Assembly: GCA_965276955.1 (NCBI GenBank)
Contig: CBDIBP010000006.1
Location: 18,826 to 82,825 of the forward strand
Direction of reading: 5' to 3'
DNA from: JABDEZ01 sp965276955
GTDB taxonomy: Bacteria > Bacteroidota > Bacteroidia > Chitinophagales > Chitinophagaceae
DNA length: 64,000 nucleotides
The notes beneath the pieces were generated by a model. That model had not been told where the DNA came from and did not search any database. It saw only the letters and a list, made by a program, of their open reading frames with translations. This document shows positions 34,969-45,200 of the stretch, one piece after another; the first letter of the stretch is position 1, and every line of letters begins with the position of its first letter. The translations under genes were made by a program, and so were the position numbers.

Positions 34969-36783
34969 CTACTCCATATGTTCAGGTAAAGTGTAGGTAC
35001 GGCCTTCATTATTCTTCTTTAGCCACTCATAAAGCGGCTGAAAGTATGCCAGCATGGCCTTACCATTCAGGTCATCTCCGGTAGACTGTTTCAGCACCTG
35101 GCGCCAGTCTTTGCTGGCACCGGGGTACATTATCTTTTTAAGGAACGTGCCTATCTCTTTGTGCCCGTAATAGTTGGTAGCACGTGGGTTTTGGTGCAGT
35201 ATCTTTGTAGCTATGTGGTTGTGCAGCTGGTACAGTATCTCGTACGATAGTGCGTAGTCATAATACTGCGCCGGGTCGTCATTGATGTGCGTTTTGGTAG
35301 CAGCATCACACAACTCCTCACCTCTTTCTTCCGGTGGCACTATGCCCTGGTATTTTTTAGTGAGCTCCCACCATCTTTTATTGAACTGATCGGCAGGCAG
35401 GTTATCTGCATACATTTCTTTTTCAAAGTGGGTCATAGTACCAGAGCAGAAGTAGATGAACACGACGGTATTCAGCGCCTCTTTCATGTACATCATTATG
35501 GTGTCTTGTATAACGCTTTCGTTGGCCTTTATCAGTTTCTGGCCTATCAGGAATGGTTTCTGCATAGCGGCCAGGCCCATCATGGTACCCAGGGCCTCAT
35601 GGTAAGCCCTGTTCGCGCCTTGTCGCAATAGAGGCGGCACGGTGGGGTTGCTATAGGTCATGTAGTAGTAGATATGCCCCAGCTCGTGATGCGCTGTCTC
35701 GTACCATTCTGCATTGGGTTCCACACTCATCAGGCTGCGCACATCCTTGTTCAGGTCTATATGCCATGCTGATGCATGGTTGTTCTTTTTTACAATACTA
35801 TCGGCAGGGTACGGGTACAGACTACTGCGTTTCCAGAAGGTTTTTGGCAGTGGGTCAAAACCCAGGCTCACGTACATCTTCTCCGCATCTTTTACTATCC
35901 ATTCCGGCTCTTTTTCCCGCAATGCCTGGTCAGGGTCAAGGCCGGGTATATAGATGCCTGCACTCCAGTCTTGTCCCCAGCGGTTGGGCAGCCAGTGCGC
36001 TGGCAGGTAGCTGGGCGTTTCCACCCCATATTTTGAGGCCAGCACGTAGCGCATCCAGGTATGAAGTTCGCGGTACAGGGGGTACAGGTCGCGCATCAGT
36101 TTATCATTTACCTCCATCATCTCACCGGTCTTCATCCCATAATCTGACACTTGGTAAGTAAAAAAATCCGGGTACCCCAATGCTTGCACACTCTGGTTAC
36201 GCAGGTTGCGCAAGTTAACCAATCCGGGCTTCAGCTCTACGCCTACCTGCTTGCTTTCTTCCCATGCCTGGTGACGGCGGTTCATGTCTTTCTCTTTTTT
36301 TAGTATCTCATCAATGTCGTTCACGGTCACATCTTTCCCCTCCATATGGTACCGGTGGCCATAGAGCTTTTGGGTCTGTTCATTCTCTGCCTTTATTCTT
36401 TGCTTTACTATTGCGGGTATGGTTTGCGGGTTGTTGGCAGCAGTGTAGAGTATGAACTCCAATTGCTTTTTTTGTAATGAGGTCAACTTTTCAGGATGGG
36501 CAAGATACTTGCGCGATAGCTCAATATTCTCCTTACTACCCGTGAACTCGGCCATGGCCTCATCAGCTCTTGTTGAGGCCGCGGTGTTTGTCGTATCGCC
36601 AACCCTTATTTCAATGTTTGACCTCCACTGCCCTTCTTGCGAACGGGTATACAGCTGTACGTAGGTCTTGGTATAGGCATCCAGGTATTTTTGCACTGCA
36701 TTGGCGCCAGCCTTAGGCTGTGCAGGGCAGGTAAGTGCAACTGCAAGCAGCACTGTAGTAACAATGATCTTTATCTTATACAT
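34969..36783 (-). CDS. M2-family (angiotensin-converting enzyme-like) peptidyl-dipeptidase, exported
   Basis: This 604-residue zinc peptidase has a signal peptide (VTTVLLAVALTCPAQ). The zinc site HHELGH has H366, E367 and H370 with the third ligand E396 in YHEALGT, in the ACE-family arrangement. QALGYPDFFTYQVSDYG and PAHWLPNRWGQDWS are further family landmarks. M2 enzymes release C-terminal dipeptides; in bacteria they are thought to serve peptide nutrition. It is the downstream gene of a pair with the M28 peptidase, 33 bases apart. Confidence 0.93.
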   Translation of the reverse strand: MYKIKIIVTTVLLAVALTCPAQPKAGANAVQKYLDAYTKTYVQLYTRSQEGQWRSNIEIRVGDTTNTAASTRADEAMAEFTGSKENIELSRKYLAHPEKLTSLQKKQLEFILYTAANNPQTIPAIVKQRIKAENEQTQKLYGHRYHMEGKDVTVNDIDEILKKEKDMNRRHQAWEESKQVGVELKPGLVNLRNLRNQSVQALGYPDFFTYQVSDYGMKTGEMMEVNDKLMRDLYPLYRELHTWMRYVLASKYGVETPSYLPAHWLPNRWGQDWSAGIYIPGLDPDQALREKEPEWIVKDAEKMYVSLGFDPLPKTFWKRSSLYPYPADSIVKKNNHASAWHIDLNKDVRSLMSVEPNAEWYETAHHELGHIYYYMTYSNPTVPPLLRQGANRAYHEALGTMMGLAAMQKPFLIGQKLIKANESVIQDTIMMYMKEALNTVVFIYFCSGTMTHFEKEMYADNLPADQFNKRWWELTKKYQGIVPPEERGEELCDAATKTHINDDPAQYYDYALSYEILYQLHNHIATKILHQNPRATNYYGHKEIGTFLKKIMYPGASKDWRQVLKQSTGDDLNGKAMLAYFQPLYEWLKKNNEGRTYTLPEHME

Positions 36784-36816
36784 ACTATAGATATTGGAAA
36801 TGAAAAAACGGCACGA

Positions 36817-38160
36817 CTATTTCACTTTATTAAGAGCAACACCAAAATCTATGAACAGGCGCGCGGCCTTGTCAATATTGGTAAGGGTCACTTCCCTGGC
36901 ATTATCCATTACATCGTGATAGTAGCCTTTGCCGCCATTGCTGAATATAAAGAATGCAGGTACTCCCTTCTTGGTGAACATGTAGTGATCGCTATTGGGG
37001 GCGTTGTCTCGAGCCTTCACTGCGGGAAGATAGTTGTTCTTTGCGTTGAGGCTTTGCAGCAGCGTCATCTCCTTGGGCTGGCCGGTGGCATTTACCACTG
37101 TTATGCCTTCAGTGGCATCGCCCATAATATCTATGTTGGTAAGGAACTTAATGTGGTCGAGCGGTATCAACGGATGCGCCGTAAAGTACTCAGACCCTAA
37201 CAGCCCTGCCTCCTCTCCACTGAACGCAATGAACACCATAGTATAGTGCTGGGGGTGTTGTGCAAAGTAAGATGCCAGGTACAGCATCATAGCCGTGCCA
37301 CTGGCATTATCACTGGCGCCGTTGAACATAGCATTGCGACCCATCATGCCCAAGTGATCGTAGTGGGCGGTAAATACAATAAAGCTATCGGCCACCTCGC
37401 CGGGCACGGTGCCAATAACGTTCTGGTTCTTAGATGCAGGCAAGAATACGGAATGCACATTGAGGGAAACTTTCTTTACATGTTTAGGCAGTACAGTATC
37501 TTCTACATATAGTACAGTGGCCTGTGCCACTTCTGTACTCGCGGTCCAGGTGAGCTTGCCATGCTGGGGAATGATATATGCACCTGCGGGTAAAGCATGT
37601 GCAAAATGCCACAGCCGCGTGCCTGTGCGCTTGCAATAATCATCTGCATTTTGCAGAAGGTAAGTATACTTATCAAGATGCCATCCCGATATTGCTTTAC
37701 TGAAGGCACCGGTATCATTTATCTTACCGAGGTCTATGCGTTTCACCTTCATGTTCTCGCGAACAAAAGAGGGCGACGAAGCATCGACGAGGTAATCAAC
37801 CCCTGGGGTGAGGTCTGTTTTGTTGATCTTAAGATCCACCATATCGGGAAAGGTATTTACCGGGAAAGTATAGGCTTGGGAATAAATGCTATCTCCTGCC
37901 GGCCCTATACCTACAGGCGATAGGCCCAGCTCCCTGAACATGCGCACCAGGTAGCGCGCGGCATGCTCTCCTCCTTTGCTTACATACCCGCGCCCAAAAT
38001 AATTGCCTCCCGTTAGTGTAGTTATCTGATGTTTCAGCCACCGGGTCTCCGGAGTGGTGTGCGCAGGCCTTACATACTGGGCATAGCTACTTGTAAGGCT
38101 GCATAGGAAAGGCAATAAAAGATAGAGGGTGCGTGAATATAATTTCTTGCCTTGCTTCAT
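36817..38160 (-). CDS. M28-family zinc aminopeptidase, exported
   Basis: Starting at MKQGKKLYSRTLYLLLPFLC gives 447 residues with a signal peptide; the longer frame upstream has none. All five M28 metal ligands are recognisable: H in TAHYDHLG, D in NGASDNASG, E in FSGEEAGLLGSE, D in TNIDIMG, and H in YYHDVMDN. A PA-like insertion occupies about residues 110-250. It should trim amino acids from peptides. It precedes the M2 dipeptidase on the same strand, so the two probably share a transcript and a peptide-degradation role. Confidence 0.93.
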   Translation of the reverse strand: MKQGKKLYSRTLYLLLPFLCSLTSSYAQYVRPAHTTPETRWLKHQITTLTGGNYFGRGYVSKGGEHAARYLVRMFRELGLSPVGIGPAGDSIYSQAYTFPVNTFPDMVDLKINKTDLTPGVDYLVDASSPSFVRENMKVKRIDLGKINDTGAFSKAISGWHLDKYTYLLQNADDYCKRTGTRLWHFAHALPAGAYIIPQHGKLTWTASTEVAQATVLYVEDTVLPKHVKKVSLNVHSVFLPASKNQNVIGTVPGEVADSFIVFTAHYDHLGMMGRNAMFNGASDNASGTAMMLYLASYFAQHPQHYTMVFIAFSGEEAGLLGSEYFTAHPLIPLDHIKFLTNIDIMGDATEGITVVNATGQPKEMTLLQSLNAKNNYLPAVKARDNAPNSDHYMFTKKGVPAFFIFSNGGKGYYHDVMDNAREVTLTNIDKAARLFIDFGVALNKVK

Positions 38161-38296
38161 AGACCGTAAAAATAGATAATTAGCAGCTAAATCATGTTTT
38201 ATTGCTCCTATTTCACGCATCAAAACTTAGCAGCAATGTGGTATACGCGTCCTGCATCTTTGTGTGTTCAATAATGGTAAAAGGACTGGCAAATAA

Positions 38297-38321
38297 CAAA
38301 AAGGATGCCTTTCGGCATCCT
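38297..38321 (-). terminator. Terminator after the TPR gene
   Basis: aggatgcc (38302-38309) pairs with ggcatcct (38314-38321) around tttc; read on the minus strand it ends in a run of five T residues. Confidence 0.85.
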
Positions 38322-38346
38322 CAAAAAAACCTGAACAATTTATACT

Positions 38347-39762
38347 TTATTTCTTTTTATACTTGCTTATCAGCTCTGCAACAGCAGTGCGCAGCAGGTA
38401 GTCGGGGTTAAGGCTGGTAAATAGCTTTAGCTTTACAGGAGCTAATTTCAGCCCTTTCTCCAGTTGCAGCAGGGCTTCCTTCGATTTACCCAGTTCCAGC
38501 AAGATAGCTGCGTGGTAGTAGTAAAAATCCGGCTTATCGCCACAATGCTCACGTGCTACCTCAAGCTGTGTCAGGGCCTCATCATAATAGTTGGCCAGGA
38601 ACAGGCCGCGTATCAGCGCTACCCATGTGCTTTTGTTGCCTGGTTTCAGGCGCACCGCATTCAGGTAGCATACCAGCGCTTCGCTTTTTACATCCATCTC
38701 CATAAGGCAATTACCTATGGCCATGCAATATGATGCGTTGTCTTTATTAAGGTGCAGCGCTACTGAATAAGATTTTACTGCTTTTTCCCACTGTTTTTCG
38801 CGGGCGTAGGTCTCACCTATCTTATAAAAGATATCATCGTCCTGCGGGCTCAATTGCGATGCCTGACGATAATAGTAGCGGGCACGGGAGAAGTTCTTTT
38901 TCTTTTCCCAGCAAAAGGCCATAGCCTCGAATATCACATCCTCAGGCTTGGCTATCTCGAGGTGTTTCTCCAGTACCTGTATGGCCTTCTCGAACCATTT
39001 TAACCGCATGTAGGCATCAGCCATGTTGCGGTAAGCAAATTCGAACTTCTCATCAATAGCCACACAGAACTCATAGGCATCAATGGCCTTTTCGTACATC
39101 TTGAGGCCCTGGTAAGCTGCGCCCATATTGAACCAGCCAAGAGCATTGTACGGGTCTGCATCGGTAAGTGTGATGTGCATTTCTACACTTTCATCCAGCC
39201 GCTCTGTGAACTCTGCCCAGAAGCATATTTTTTGCAGTGCTTCTTCGTTGCGTTTATCTATCGCTATTACACGTTTCAGGGTATCAAATACGGCATCGAA
39301 CTCTTCCGATTCGTCGTATACATCAGAAAGCTCAAGCAGTATCTCTATCTTATCTTTTTTATCAAATTCGTTAGCCTTTTGCTCCAGCCACAGGGCTGCC
39401 TGGTCGTACTTGAACTGACCTAGCAAAATATCTGATCTCAGCAATACAGCATCCAGGTTTTGCTGATCGTACTGCTCCATCTCGTCAAGGGCCATAAGGG
39501 CCTGCCCATATTTTTGGGCCTGTGTCAATATCTCTGCTTTGAATAATAATATAGAGGCTGAGAACGGATAGTATGTGCGGGCTATATCGCAAGCCAATAA
39601 TGCCTGTTCTTCCTGGCTGTTTTGAAAATAATATTGGATCACCCGCTCAAATTCATCTTCTTCCATCATGCTGGCAGATTCGCCGTCTTTCACACTTTCG
39701 TACTTCTGCAGCAGATCGTCTATAGAACCCCATTCATCATCTGAAAAATCGTCATCGAACAT
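38347..39762 (-). CDS. Tetratricopeptide repeat protein
   Basis: This 471-residue protein has no signal peptide. It begins with an acidic segment (MFDDDFSDDEWGSIDDLL) and is then almost entirely TPR helices, for example ALGWFNMGAAYQGLKMYEKA, FAYRNMADAYMRLKWFEKA and IFYKIGETYAREKQWEKA, about ten repeats. TPR arrays bind partner proteins. The partner is unknown; similar long cytosolic TPR proteins are common in Bacteroidota. Confidence 0.88.
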   Translation of the reverse strand: MFDDDFSDDEWGSIDDLLQKYESVKDGESASMMEEDEFERVIQYYFQNSQEEQALLACDIARTYYPFSASILLFKAEILTQAQKYGQALMALDEMEQYDQQNLDAVLLRSDILLGQFKYDQAALWLEQKANEFDKKDKIEILLELSDVYDESEEFDAVFDTLKRVIAIDKRNEEALQKICFWAEFTERLDESVEMHITLTDADPYNALGWFNMGAAYQGLKMYEKAIDAYEFCVAIDEKFEFAYRNMADAYMRLKWFEKAIQVLEKHLEIAKPEDVIFEAMAFCWEKKKNFSRARYYYRQASQLSPQDDDIFYKIGETYAREKQWEKAVKSYSVALHLNKDNASYCMAIGNCLMEMDVKSEALVCYLNAVRLKPGNKSTWVALIRGLFLANYYDEALTQLEVAREHCGDKPDFYYYHAAILLELGKSKEALLQLEKGLKLAPVKLKLFTSLNPDYLLRTAVAELISKYKKK

Positions 39763-39908
39763 ATGCTATAGGTTTGTAGTAAAATTAACTAAAAAAGAGT
39801 GCCATTCCGCATGGGAAATGTTATGAGAGTGTAAAAATGCACACGTTATACACATGGCAAATTTAAGCTACATAACCTTAAAAGTGATTTTTTGAACAAA
39901 TACATTGC

Positions 39909-41393
39909 TTACCTATCGTATGTACTCTGCGGGTCACTACCCTTGCTCTCATTCCATAGGCGATCGACAGCGGTGACGACGTAGGTACACTTCTGGTGGC
40001 GGTTGGCGTCATGGTCCAGGTAGTCAGGGGTTTGTTGTATGCTGAGTATGCGGTCGGCACGCTCGAGATTCACGGGTTCATTGTCTAAGAAGCGGTACAC
40101 GACAAATTTAAGCGGCTCCTTCGTGGGGTTAGTCACCTGCCACTGCAACAATGTACCTTCTACAGAAGGTATGGTCTTAAGATAGGGCGCCATAGGCGGT
40201 ATACTATCCAGCCACTTCATGCGCGGGGGCATAGCCGGGTAATGGTTGTAGCTGCGCAGGCTATCTTTTATAGCATACAGTTTATCGAAGCAGGATGCGC
40301 TGTAGAGTGCATAGCCTGATGATGGGGCTACACTGCGTATCTCCCGTACCTGCGACAACAATTCCCGGGTGCCTGCCCATGCGCCTGTGCCTCCTACCAT
40401 GCGGTATAGGCCCAGGCCATAGTACACATCGCGACCATAGCTGTGCTGCGCCCACCAGGGCAGCAATACACCGAAGGGAGCGGCGTGGCTGGCATGCTCC
40501 CAGTAGAGCTGCGGCAGCAGGTAGTCTATCCAGCCCTTCTTCATCCACAGCAAAACATCGGCATAGAGGTCATCAAAGTCAGTCTGGCCACCGCGGGTCA
40601 TAGAGCCTTCGGGGTCTTTAGATGCATTGCGCCATACCCCGAACGGGCTGATGCCGAGTTTTACATATGGTTTTATTTCTTTTATATTGCGGTTGAGCAG
40701 CGATATGAACAGGCTGACATTGTTCCTGCGCCAATCTTCGCGGTCCATGCCGTTGCCAAACTGGGCATAGCTGCGGTAGTCGCCAAACTGCTGGCCGGCT
40801 ATGCGATAGGGGTAAAAATAATCGTCGAGGTGTACTGCGTCTATATCGTATCGCTTTACCACATCAGCTATCACCTTTATCACATACTCGCGGGCGCCGG
40901 GAAAGCCGGGGTCTATATAGGCCTTGCCGCCGTAGTTGATGATCCAGTCGGGATGAGTATAGGTAATATGGCTGGGTGGGTTTGGGTTCTTATGGCTATC
41001 GACCAGTGCCCTAAAGGGGTTGAACCACGCGTGGAATTCCATGTTCCGTTTATGGGCCTCTGCTATCATAAAAGTGAGCGGATCGTAGTAGGGGAAAGGT
41101 GGCTGTCCCTGGCGGCCGGTAAGATAGTGGCACCAAGGCTCTATAGCAGAAGGATACAGCGCATCGCTGGAGGGACGTATCTGCACAATGACCACGTTGC
41201 AACCCGCTTCTTTAAGCTGATCGAGCCGGCGGATGAATTGCTCCTGCTGCTCTATAGAAGGCAATCCGGGCCTGGAGGGCCAGTCGATATTAGCAACGGT
41301 AGCTATCCACGCCGCGCGAAACTCGCGTTTGGGCGGTTGGGCCGCAGCACAAAAGCAGGAAAAGAGTAAAATGAGGGTAAGTATCCTATGCAT
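39909..41393 (-). CDS. GHL10/UPF0748 glycosyl hydrolase-like protein, exported
   Basis: The ATG at 41393 gives MHRILTLILLFSCFCAAAQ, a signal peptide (494 residues); a TTG lies one codon earlier. The barrel domain matches the GHL10 (DUF187-like) family: EFRAAWIATVANIDWPSRPG, CNVVIVQIRPSSDALYPSAI, MEFHAWFNPFRA and IDAVHLDDYFYPY. These are probable glycosidases acting on peptidoglycan or related glycans. The C-terminal 120 residues form a fibronectin-like domain. It is a single-gene unit. Confidence 0.87.
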   Translation of the reverse strand: MHRILTLILLFSCFCAAAQPPKREFRAAWIATVANIDWPSRPGLPSIEQQEQFIRRLDQLKEAGCNVVIVQIRPSSDALYPSAIEPWCHYLTGRQGQPPFPYYDPLTFMIAEAHKRNMEFHAWFNPFRALVDSHKNPNPPSHITYTHPDWIINYGGKAYIDPGFPGAREYVIKVIADVVKRYDIDAVHLDDYFYPYRIAGQQFGDYRSYAQFGNGMDREDWRRNNVSLFISLLNRNIKEIKPYVKLGISPFGVWRNASKDPEGSMTRGGQTDFDDLYADVLLWMKKGWIDYLLPQLYWEHASHAAPFGVLLPWWAQHSYGRDVYYGLGLYRMVGGTGAWAGTRELLSQVREIRSVAPSSGYALYSASCFDKLYAIKDSLRSYNHYPAMPPRMKWLDSIPPMAPYLKTIPSVEGTLLQWQVTNPTKEPLKFVVYRFLDNEPVNLERADRILSIQQTPDYLDHDANRHQKCTYVVTAVDRLWNESKGSDPQSTYDR

Positions 41394-41428
41394 CAAAATA
41401 AGAATGGAATGCTAAAACAAAATAACAT

Positions 41429-41459
41429 AAAAAAGGCTGACCTGTAGTGCAGATCAGCC
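41429..41459 (-). terminator. Terminator after the DUF5606 gene
   Basis: On the minus strand ggctga and ctg pair with cag and tcagcc around cacta, with one mismatch, followed by six T residues. Confidence 0.8.
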
Positions 41460-41482
41460 AATATTATCTAAACAACATAATG

Positions 41483-42112
41483 CTATTCTTCTTCTGTTTT
41501 TTTCTTTTTGGCTGTTTTCTTAGGCTTGGCTTCTTCGCCATCGGCTGTTGGCTCTACCACAGCTTTCTTTGCCTTCTTAGGTTTAGCAGCAGGTTTTTCT
41601 TCCTCAGCAGGTGCTTCAGCAATGCTTTCTTTTTCTTTCTTAGCCTTAGCAGCTGGTTTTTCGTCTGCCTTTGATGCATCTTCAGTTGGTGCGTCCTCAT
41701 CAGCAGTTTCCGGCTCTTCTTCCTTAAAGGTAAGAAGGTCGTTCGCTTTCAGCAGGTCGTACCATTTGAGCATTTTTTTCATGTCGCTCACATACACTCT
41801 CACCTCATCAAAATCAGGGAAGATGCTTTTGAAATAGTGCCTGATACCTTTATCATCGGTCTTCTTAGCATCGATGACAGGTATTGAAGTTTCGTGCTCC
41901 AGCATTTTTTTGAACACTTGGTGCAGGCGTACATTTTCGGCGATCGTATATACTTCTATACTCTCTAACGGCGTTACGTTGTGCAAACGGGCCGATATGA
42001 ATTTGGTAGTATTATCTGCCAGATTCTTAACTATAGCGCCATCACTTTTGGTAGACAACAACTGAAAAAGACCCGGCAACCCGGTAACTGCTACAATTTC
42101 TCTATATTCCAT
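41483..42112 (-). CDS. DUF5606 protein with a Lys/Glu/Ala tail
   Basis: This is a 209-residue cytoplasmic protein. The N-terminal 140 residues fit the Bacteroidota DUF5606 family (EYREIVAVTGLPGLFQLLST, VSDMKKMLKWYDLL). The rest is low-complexity lysine, glutamate and alanine (KPAAKAKKEKE, KPKKAKK), likely disordered. Function unknown. Confidence 0.85.
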   Translation of the reverse strand: MEYREIVAVTGLPGLFQLLSTKSDGAIVKNLADNTTKFISARLHNVTPLESIEVYTIAENVRLHQVFKKMLEHETSIPVIDAKKTDDKGIRHYFKSIFPDFDEVRVYVSDMKKMLKWYDLLKANDLLTFKEEEPETADEDAPTEDASKADEKPAAKAKKEKESIAEAPAEEEKPAAKPKKAKKAVVEPTADGEEAKPKKTAKKKKTEEE

Positions 42113-42203
42113 ACTTTAACTTGAAGGGTGACAAAAATAAAGTTTTTACAATAAAGTGTCCCCTAAACTCTATATTTCTTTATAATGAATGTATTGTGCC
42201 TCA

Positions 42204-45200
42204 TTAGCGAATGAGTGTTACATCGCCATGCAGCTCTATATGGTGGTCACCTTTATTACCGCAAATGCCTTTAAAAAAGTAATAATAAGTACCCATATCC
42301 TGTGGCACTCCGTTGTATTTCCCATCCCACCCCTGGTCTAAATATATAGAACTGTACACTCTTTGCCCATAACGGTTGTATACCGAAAAGTTCTCTAATG
42401 TAAGGTCGCCCTTATATACCACCCGGAAAACATCATCCTTGCCATCGCCATTTGGGGTGAAGGCGTTGGGTATGTATGGCTTGCAGCAATCATCGTAAGC
42501 TACAATGGCAACTGCTGAGTCGTTGCACTTATTGGCATCGGTGATCAGTACCTTATATGGTCCATTGGCCATACCAGTTATCGTGTTCGTACTCTGCGCC
42601 GCAATGGTGTTCCACAAGTAGCTGTATGGACCGGTACCACCTGTAACATTCGCGGTCACACGCCCCATATTTTCGTAGCCTACGCACTCATTTGGCGTAG
42701 CTGTGGTAACTATATGCAGGGAATCGGGCTGGATAAGTGATACCGTGGTATCTTTTGTACAGTGCATGCTATCTACCACATATATGGTATAGTTATCTGC
42801 TCGCAAACTATCGAAGTTGCTGGTAGATGCCGCCGTACCAAACTGTCCCAGTTTGTAGCTTAATGGCTGTACCCCACCGGTTGCTAAAACATCTATGCTA
42901 CCAGAAGGGGCATTATAGCAAGTGATATCCTTTACTACGATGTTGTCTATGACTATATGTGGATATCCCTTTAACGTAATGACCGTATCGTGTACGCAGT
43001 TGTTCTTATCCTCTACATAAAAAGTATAGGTACCTTCTATCAGCTTATGATAGCTGTTCTGTGATGAGTAGTTTCCGGTACCCATAGCGTATGTGTAGGG
43101 CGATGTACCACCAACACCTTCCAGTTTCACTGTGCCATCCTGGTAGCCCTGACAAGTAGGATCCACCAGCGAATCGAGCTTGAACACCAGCGGCGCTGGC
43201 TGTGTAAGTATTATCGTTGAATCGGTAAGGCAGCCATTATTATCTTTCACTGTTATCATATGAGATCCAGCATTAAGACCGTGTATAGTATTGATACTGC
43301 TAAACGTCCCATTATCTGCAGTATATGTGTACGGCGAAATAGCACCCGTAGCAGTAACTCTAACATGGCCCGACGTATCGCCGAAGCACTTTACCTCAGC
43401 TATGGCCAGGTTAGTGATCTTTAATGCAGATGGCTGGGTAATGGTAATGACCGTATCGTGCAGGCAGCCATTGTTGTCTTTGATGTGTAACGTATCGCGG
43501 CCGGCGAGCAGGTTACTGAACGTATTGGCAGATGCATATGCATTGCTGTTGATAGCATATTGAAAAACAGGAGTACCCCCCGACACATTAAGCAGCACTA
43601 CCCCATCGTGGTAGCCATAGCAGGATGGCGATGTGATGACAGGTGTGGGCACCAGTGATCCAGGCTGCCCAACAGTTACCGGCTGATCGCCTATGCAACC
43701 ATTAGCATCTTTGGCGTGCAGGGTATAGGCGCCTGCCGGTATACCACTCAGCACATTGCTGGTACCATAAGTACCCGTGCCATATGCGTAAGTATATGGG
43801 CTGGCCCCACCAGAGCCAGTAACTGTAATGCTGCCGTTACTTTGCCCATAGCACAGGGGTTGCGTCACCACATAGTTGTCTGTAATTATTATAGAATCTA
43901 TTATGGTCACGTTAGTATCCTTTACACAACCATTGGCATCTTTGATATGGAAGGTATATGTACCACCAGCCAATGTGGTAAAGGTACCCGAAGGCACATA
44001 CGCGCCCGCACCGTTGGCATAAGTATAGCCAGGCATGCCCCCATTGGCAGAAAGCATCACAGAACCATTGGACAGGGTATGACAGGTGGAATTCTTAACG
44101 GCAGCAGAGGGTATAATGACCGATGGCTGGGTAATGGACAGCACAGTATCTTTTGTGCAGCCATTGGCATCTTTGATGTGTATAGTATAAGTACCTGCCG
44201 CCGATCCGCCCAATACATTAGAAGAGCCAAATGCGCCTGTGTTTATTGCATAGGTGTATGGTGTGGTACCACCAGTGGAATTCACTGTGAACGAACCATC
44301 GGCACCGGAGTTGCAACTTACATTGTGCACCACAACAGAACTGATACCCAGTATGGCAGGCTGTGTTATGCTTACCGCTGCTGTCTGCACGCAATTATTA
44401 AAATCTGTAACGGTAATGGTATAGTTGCCTGGCGCTACCGCGGAGAATGTATTGCCGGGCTGTGGCGGAGCGCCAATACTGTAAGTATATGTAGGTGTGC
44501 CCCCGGCCGCATTCACTACTATGCTTCCATTTGCCATACCATAGCAGGTAATGTTGGTAAGCACCGGTGTAATGATTATCTGACTGGGCTGTGTAAGTGT
44601 AACGGTAGTATCGTGAAAACATTGGTTGGCATCGCGTACATGAACAGTATAGGTACCCTGTGTAAGGTTGCTGAAACTATTGGTGCCCACATAAGGGTTG
44701 GCATTGATAGCATAGTTATATGGCGACCCGAACCCTCCCGAAGCTATTACCGAAATGACACCATTGGTACCGCCGTAGCACGATACATTCACCAACGTGA
44801 GGGAAGCGTTCACAGACAACGAATCTGCAAGGGTTATTATAGTATCACTCACACAGCCATTGGCATTTTTTATATGCAGGGTATAGCTACCCACGTTCAG
44901 GTTATTGAAGGTGCTTGTGCTGCTGTAGGCACCCGACCCTATGGCATAGGTATACGGAGGTGTGCTATTGGATGCATTGATAGCAATAGCTCCGTTGCTG
45001 TAGAAATTGCACCACGGGTTAGCTATACCCGCATTGAAGTATGCATGTGTGGCATCGGGAAGCACAACAGTGGTGTCTTTTATGCAAAGATTGACATCGC
45101 GGATATGAAGTATATATGTACCCGGCGTGAGCCCCGTAAATGATGAAGCGCTACCGTAAGCTCCCGTACCTAATGCATAGTTATAAGGAGCAACACCACC

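Noticed and set aside
43716..45143. 475-codon open frame on the plus strand
   Set aside because: It lies entirely inside the SprB-repeat gene on the opposite strand and its open length comes from the repeated codons; no recognisable protein.
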